Source of the DNA: an uncultured Bacteroidales bacterium
GTDB lineage: Bacteria; Bacteroidota; Bacteroidia; Bacteroidales; P3
DNA: 54,664 nt
Direction: 5' to 3'
Assembly: GCA_944321885.1 (NCBI GenBank)
Contig: CALUNB010000013.1
Span: 1 to 54,664 of the forward strand
Part shown: positions 52,185 through 54,664 of the stretch, one piece after another
How positions within the stretch are numbered: the first letter of the stretch is position 1
How the letters are laid out: every line of letters begins with the position of its first letter
The notes under the pieces: model-generated
The model's database searches: none
What the model was told of the DNA's origin: nothing
Seen by the model: only the letters and a program-made list of their open reading frames with translations
Program-made: the position numbers and the translations under genes

Positions 52185-52212
52185 TTGATATCCGGATTGG
52201 GAACGGGGCGGG

Positions 52213-53613
52213 TTAGTGTCCGGTTCGTGGGTTGTGTTCGGCCCGGATCAAGGCCTCCAATGCATCCAAAGCCTCGTTTTCCGGGATATGGCTTTGCACC
52301 AGTTCTCCTTTGCGGTAAAGGTTCACCTGGCCGTTGCCGCAGCCGATGTAGCCGTAATCGGCATCGGCCATTTCCCCCGGGCCGTTCACGATGCAGCCCA
52401 TGACCGCGATGGTGAGGTTAGGGTAATCGGGAAAACGGGCCTTGACCTTGGCCAACACGCTTTGGATATCGTATTTGGTCCGGCCGCAGGACGGGCAGGC
52501 GATGAAACGGGTCTTGTGGGAACGCAATCCGACAGCCTGGTAGAGGTTGTCCATTATCGTTTCCTTTTCTTCTTCCGTGAACGCCTTGCCTTTTATCTTG
52601 AAGTCTCCGGTATACCCTTGGAGTAGCAGGCGGCCCCAGCGGATATAGGTCACGAGCCTGGCGAGGTCTTGCCCCTTGGTCCCGTCTTTCCAGCCTTTCA
52701 AGCCCAGTATGTCGGGATAGACCACTTCCACGGTATCCAATGCCTGTTCGGTGTAGCCTTGTAATATTTCAACGGCCTCAAGGATATCTTTGGCGACCGG
52801 GATTTCGTTTTCGGGCGGTTCGGTCAGCGAGACCCGGATGGTGTTCCCGATGCCGTCCAGCAGCAGGCTTCCGATGCCGATGGTCGATACCACGCGGGCG
52901 TCTTCCCCGTCCCCGGCCTCGGTCACTCCCAGATGCAGCGGGTAAATCCTGCCCTTCCGCCGCATGCGTTCCACCAACATCCGCACCGCCTTGTCCATGG
53001 TCCGGACCCGGCTCGATTTCATGGAAATGACCAATTGGTCGAAATCCAGGCTTTCGAAGATTTGCAGGAATTCCAAGGCGCTTTCCACCATCGCTTGGGG
53101 CGTGTTCCCGTAGCGGGCGACGATGCGTTCGGACAAGGAGCCTTGGTTCACCCCGATACGGATGGCCGTACCCTGTTTCCGGCAAACTTCCACCAAGGGG
53201 GAAAGCCGCTGGGTGATGCGTTCGATTTCCGCTTGGCGCTCGGCTTTCGAGAACTCGGTCTTCCCCGTCTTCCGGTCGCAGTAATTGCCCGGGTTGATGC
53301 GCACTTTTTCCACGATACCGGCGGCCACCAAGGCGGCATCCGGCAAGAAATGGATGTCAGCCACCAAAGGACCCTCGTATCCGGATTGCCTCAGCTCGTT
53401 CTTGATTTTTTCCAAGTTGCGGGCCTCTTTCAGTCCGGGTGCCGTGATCCGGACCATTTGGCAACCGGCATCGAAGAGGCGTTTGCATTGCTCTACCGTG
53501 GCTTCCGTGTCCAAGGTGTCCGTGTTGGTCATGGACTGGATGACCACCGGGTGGTTCCCTCCGATAAAGAGGTTCCCCACCTTGACGGGGATGGAAGGAA
53601 TGACTGGATGCAT
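52213..53613 (-). CDS. ispG: 4-hydroxy-3-methylbut-2-en-1-yl diphosphate synthase (IspG), intermediate length
   Basis: Iron-sulfur enzyme of the MEP isoprenoid pathway that forms HMBPP. The TIM-barrel domain spans residues 1-290 (VVIQSMTNTDT, VRINPGNYCDR, IRIGVNQGSLSERI, YPLHLGVTEAGDGEDARVVS, LLLDGIGNTIRVSLTEPP). The [4Fe-4S] domain has CPSCGRTKYDI and MGCIVNGPGEMADADYGYIG. Between them lies an insert of about 95 residues (from ILEAVEILQGYTEQ to SHKTRFIA). Common bacterial IspG (about 370-400 residues) has only about 20 there, while the usual Bacteroidetes form has a full extra domain and exceeds 600. The 466-residue form here is unusual. Start ATG 53613 gives the normal N-terminus. Confidence 0.93.
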   Translation of the reverse strand: MHPVIPSIPVKVGNLFIGGNHPVVIQSMTNTDTLDTEATVEQCKRLFDAGCQMVRITAPGLKEARNLEKIKNELRQSGYEGPLVADIHFLPDAALVAAGIVEKVRINPGNYCDRKTGKTEFSKAERQAEIERITQRLSPLVEVCRKQGTAIRIGVNQGSLSERIVARYGNTPQAMVESALEFLQIFESLDFDQLVISMKSSRVRTMDKAVRMLVERMRRKGRIYPLHLGVTEAGDGEDARVVSTIGIGSLLLDGIGNTIRVSLTEPPENEIPVAKDILEAVEILQGYTEQALDTVEVVYPDILGLKGWKDGTKGQDLARLVTYIRWGRLLLQGYTGDFKIKGKAFTEEEKETIMDNLYQAVGLRSHKTRFIACPSCGRTKYDIQSVLAKVKARFPDYPNLTIAVMGCIVNGPGEMADADYGYIGCGNGQVNLYRKGELVQSHIPENEALDALEALIRAEHNPRTGH

Positions 53614-53649
53614 GTTTTTCGTTTTTTTAAGCCGATTTTAGGCTGGAAT

Positions 53650-54099
53650 TCAAGCCAGCAGTTTCTTGACTACTTCCGAAATGGCTTTCCCGTCCGCTTT
53701 CCCGGCCAATGCCTTGGAGGCGCTTCCCATCACCTTGCCCATGTCCTTCATGCCTTGGGCACCGGTCTGTTCGATAATCTTCTTGACCTCGGCTTCGATT
53801 TCTTCGGCCGAGAGTTGCTTGGGAAGGTAGGCTTCGATATGGACGGCTTCGGCCAGCTCGTTTTCCGCCAAATCGGCACGGTTCTGTTCCTGGAAGATGG
53901 CGGCCGATTCCTTGCGTTGCTTCACCATCTTTTGCAGGATTTTGATGGCGGTTTCATCGCTCAGCTCCCCGTTGGCGTTCTTGGACGTCTTGGCTTCGAG
54001 GAATTCTTTCTTGATGCCGCGCAGGGCCGCCAGTTTCACGCTGTCATGGGCCAGCATGGCAGCTTTGATGTCGTGGTTCACTTGTTCAAAAAAATCCAT
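53650..54099 (-). CDS. GatB/YqeY domain protein
   Basis: 149 residues, all helical. MDFFEQVNHDIKAAMLAHDS then LAALRGIKKEFLEAK, LQKMVKQRKESAAIFQEQNR, YLPKQLSAEEIEAEVKKIIE and the closing GMKDMGKVMGSASKALAGKA match the stand-alone YqeY family. The domain is shared with the tail of GatB, where it touches tRNA; the single-domain protein's role is not well defined. It is upstream of ispG by 36 bases on the same strand, so the two may be co-transcribed. Confidence 0.9.
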   Translation of the reverse strand: MDFFEQVNHDIKAAMLAHDSVKLAALRGIKKEFLEAKTSKNANGELSDETAIKILQKMVKQRKESAAIFQEQNRADLAENELAEAVHIEAYLPKQLSAEEIEAEVKKIIEQTGAQGMKDMGKVMGSASKALAGKADGKAISEVVKKLLA

Positions 54100-54198
54100 G
54101 GTCTTGATGTTTTTATGGTTTGGGAATCTCCCTTTGCCCGGGCCGGGAATCCCTTGCTCCGGACATGGGGTGGAAATTTTTATTAGGAACCTGTTTTG

Positions 54199-54558
54199 TC
54201 AAACGCTTCCTTTGCCCCTTTCGAGTTTGTAATGGCAACCGCAATCGAGGATGAATTCGAGGATTTCCTGGAAAATGCCTTCCACTTCCGAGGGCCGCAG
54301 GGAGAAGGATTCCGGGGCGAATCTTTCCGAAAGGGCTTTGGGCAGGTCTTGGGAATCGCAATCCAACGCCTTGGCAATCAATGATAATTCGTCCTCATCG
54401 ATAACGGCGGAGATTTTCCGGTTGAACCGGGATTGTTCGAAATCCGTATGTTCCATTTGGATGACGAGCCTGTCCCGGAAGTCGAAACCGGCCACGATAT
54501 CGTCTCCGATTTCCAAATCCTCGTCGGATTCCGCAATCAATTCTTCATTTGTCAGCAT
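54199..54558 (-). CDS. Small acidic protein of unknown function
   Basis: 119 residues from the ATG at 54558 (MLTNEELIAESDEDLEIGDD). Very acidic N-terminus, then VAGFDFRDRLVIQMEHTDFE, an acidic helix DEDELSLIAKALDCDSQDLP, and a helix plus basic tail ending in YKLERGKGSV. No signal peptide or membrane segment. The even codon use and absence of low complexity favour a real gene. I do not recognise the family. It lies about 100 bases upstream of the YqeY gene on the same strand. Confidence 0.6.
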   Translation of the reverse strand: MLTNEELIAESDEDLEIGDDIVAGFDFRDRLVIQMEHTDFEQSRFNRKISAVIDEDELSLIAKALDCDSQDLPKALSERFAPESFSLRPSEVEGIFQEILEFILDCGCHYKLERGKGSV

Positions 54559-54585
54559 ATGGCGTGTTTTGGTCTGGGAAATATA

Positions 54586-54664
54586 TGGGGCGGTGTGTCA
54601 TAATGAGCAATCTGGCTTTGCCGAAGACTGGCTGCACCTCGGCAGAGTCCAAGCAAGGTGGGCT
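54586..54664 (-). repeat. Element R, copy 3, cut by the window edge
   Basis: GGCGGTGTGTCATAATGAGC then AATCTGG is the reverse complement of the right arm and inner block of copy 1 (8790-8815) with one base change. The matching left arm would lie beyond 54664. It is placed upstream of the small acidic gene, so here it is not that gene's terminator. Confidence 0.6.

Overview
The window reads as a chromosomal segment of an anaerobic member of the Bacteroidales. The evidence is: type IX secretion (T9SS) C-terminal sorting domains on five proteins, Bacteroidetes-type promoters (-33 TTTG, -7 TAnnTTTG) ahead of several genes, a TolC/RND/adaptor efflux operon of Bacteroidetes type, a PepSY-like secreted protein, a DUF4136 lipoprotein, and HydF, the maturase of [FeFe]-hydrogenase. 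GC content looks moderately high for the group. The genus cannot be fixed from the sequence alone. There is no phage, plasmid or CRISPR signature. Most of the window is ordinary core genome, with an accessory layer of surface proteins and short repeats.

Layout. 1-3.6 kb: rsmG (5' end cut by the window edge), a PAP2 phosphatase overlapping obgE convergently, tRNA-Phe, and a PD-(D/E)XK 'Rpn-like' nuclease. 3.7-11 kb: three tandem paralogues of a T9SS-exported protein with an Omp28/thioredoxin-like CGPC domain; the first is bracketed by inverted copies of a 204-bp mobile repeat (element A). 11-16.8 kb: cysteine desulfidase family enzyme, class II aldolase, a 193-bp mobile repeat (element B), a saccharopine-dehydrogenase-like (probably carboxyspermidine dehydrogenase) gene, and a DUF4465 T9SS protein. 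17-20.5 kb: surE, dnaK (with a near-consensus sigma-54 site) and a short NifU-like protein. 20.7-27 kb: second element B, a 1375-residue cleaved-adhesin-type T9SS surface protein, and a divergent TPR/LuxR-like membrane regulator. 27-31.5 kb: nadD, gmk, an acidic Bacteroidetes protein, tdk, a small outer-membrane barrel. 31.5-33.6 kb: an AT-richer island carrying an in-frame fusion of a YhcG (DUF1016) nuclease to the C-terminal third of an IS1182-type transposase. 33.6-42.5 kb: PepO peptidase, outer-membrane barrel plus DUF4136 lipoprotein, a transglutaminase-like protein in an operon with LD-carboxypeptidase, hydF, and a PepSY-like protein. 42.6-48.8 kb: RND efflux operon. 49-54.6 kb: MBL-fold hydrolase plus thyA, a short-chain dehydrogenase, a cluster of structured repeats, ispG of unusual length, a YqeY protein and a small acidic protein.

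The least explained part is the repeat layer. Element A has three 204-bp copies, all with 3-bp target duplications, plus two 53-bp internally deleted derivatives, an end fragment and a decayed copy. Element B has two copies with perfect 17-bp terminal inverted repeats, 5-bp target duplications and a 62-nt core identical between copies although the rest has diverged. Element R is an approximately 80-bp hairpin family with GGCGGTGTG/CACACCGCC arms, usually followed by a T-run. No transposase that could move A or B is visible here, so both look like non-autonomous elements mobilised in trans.
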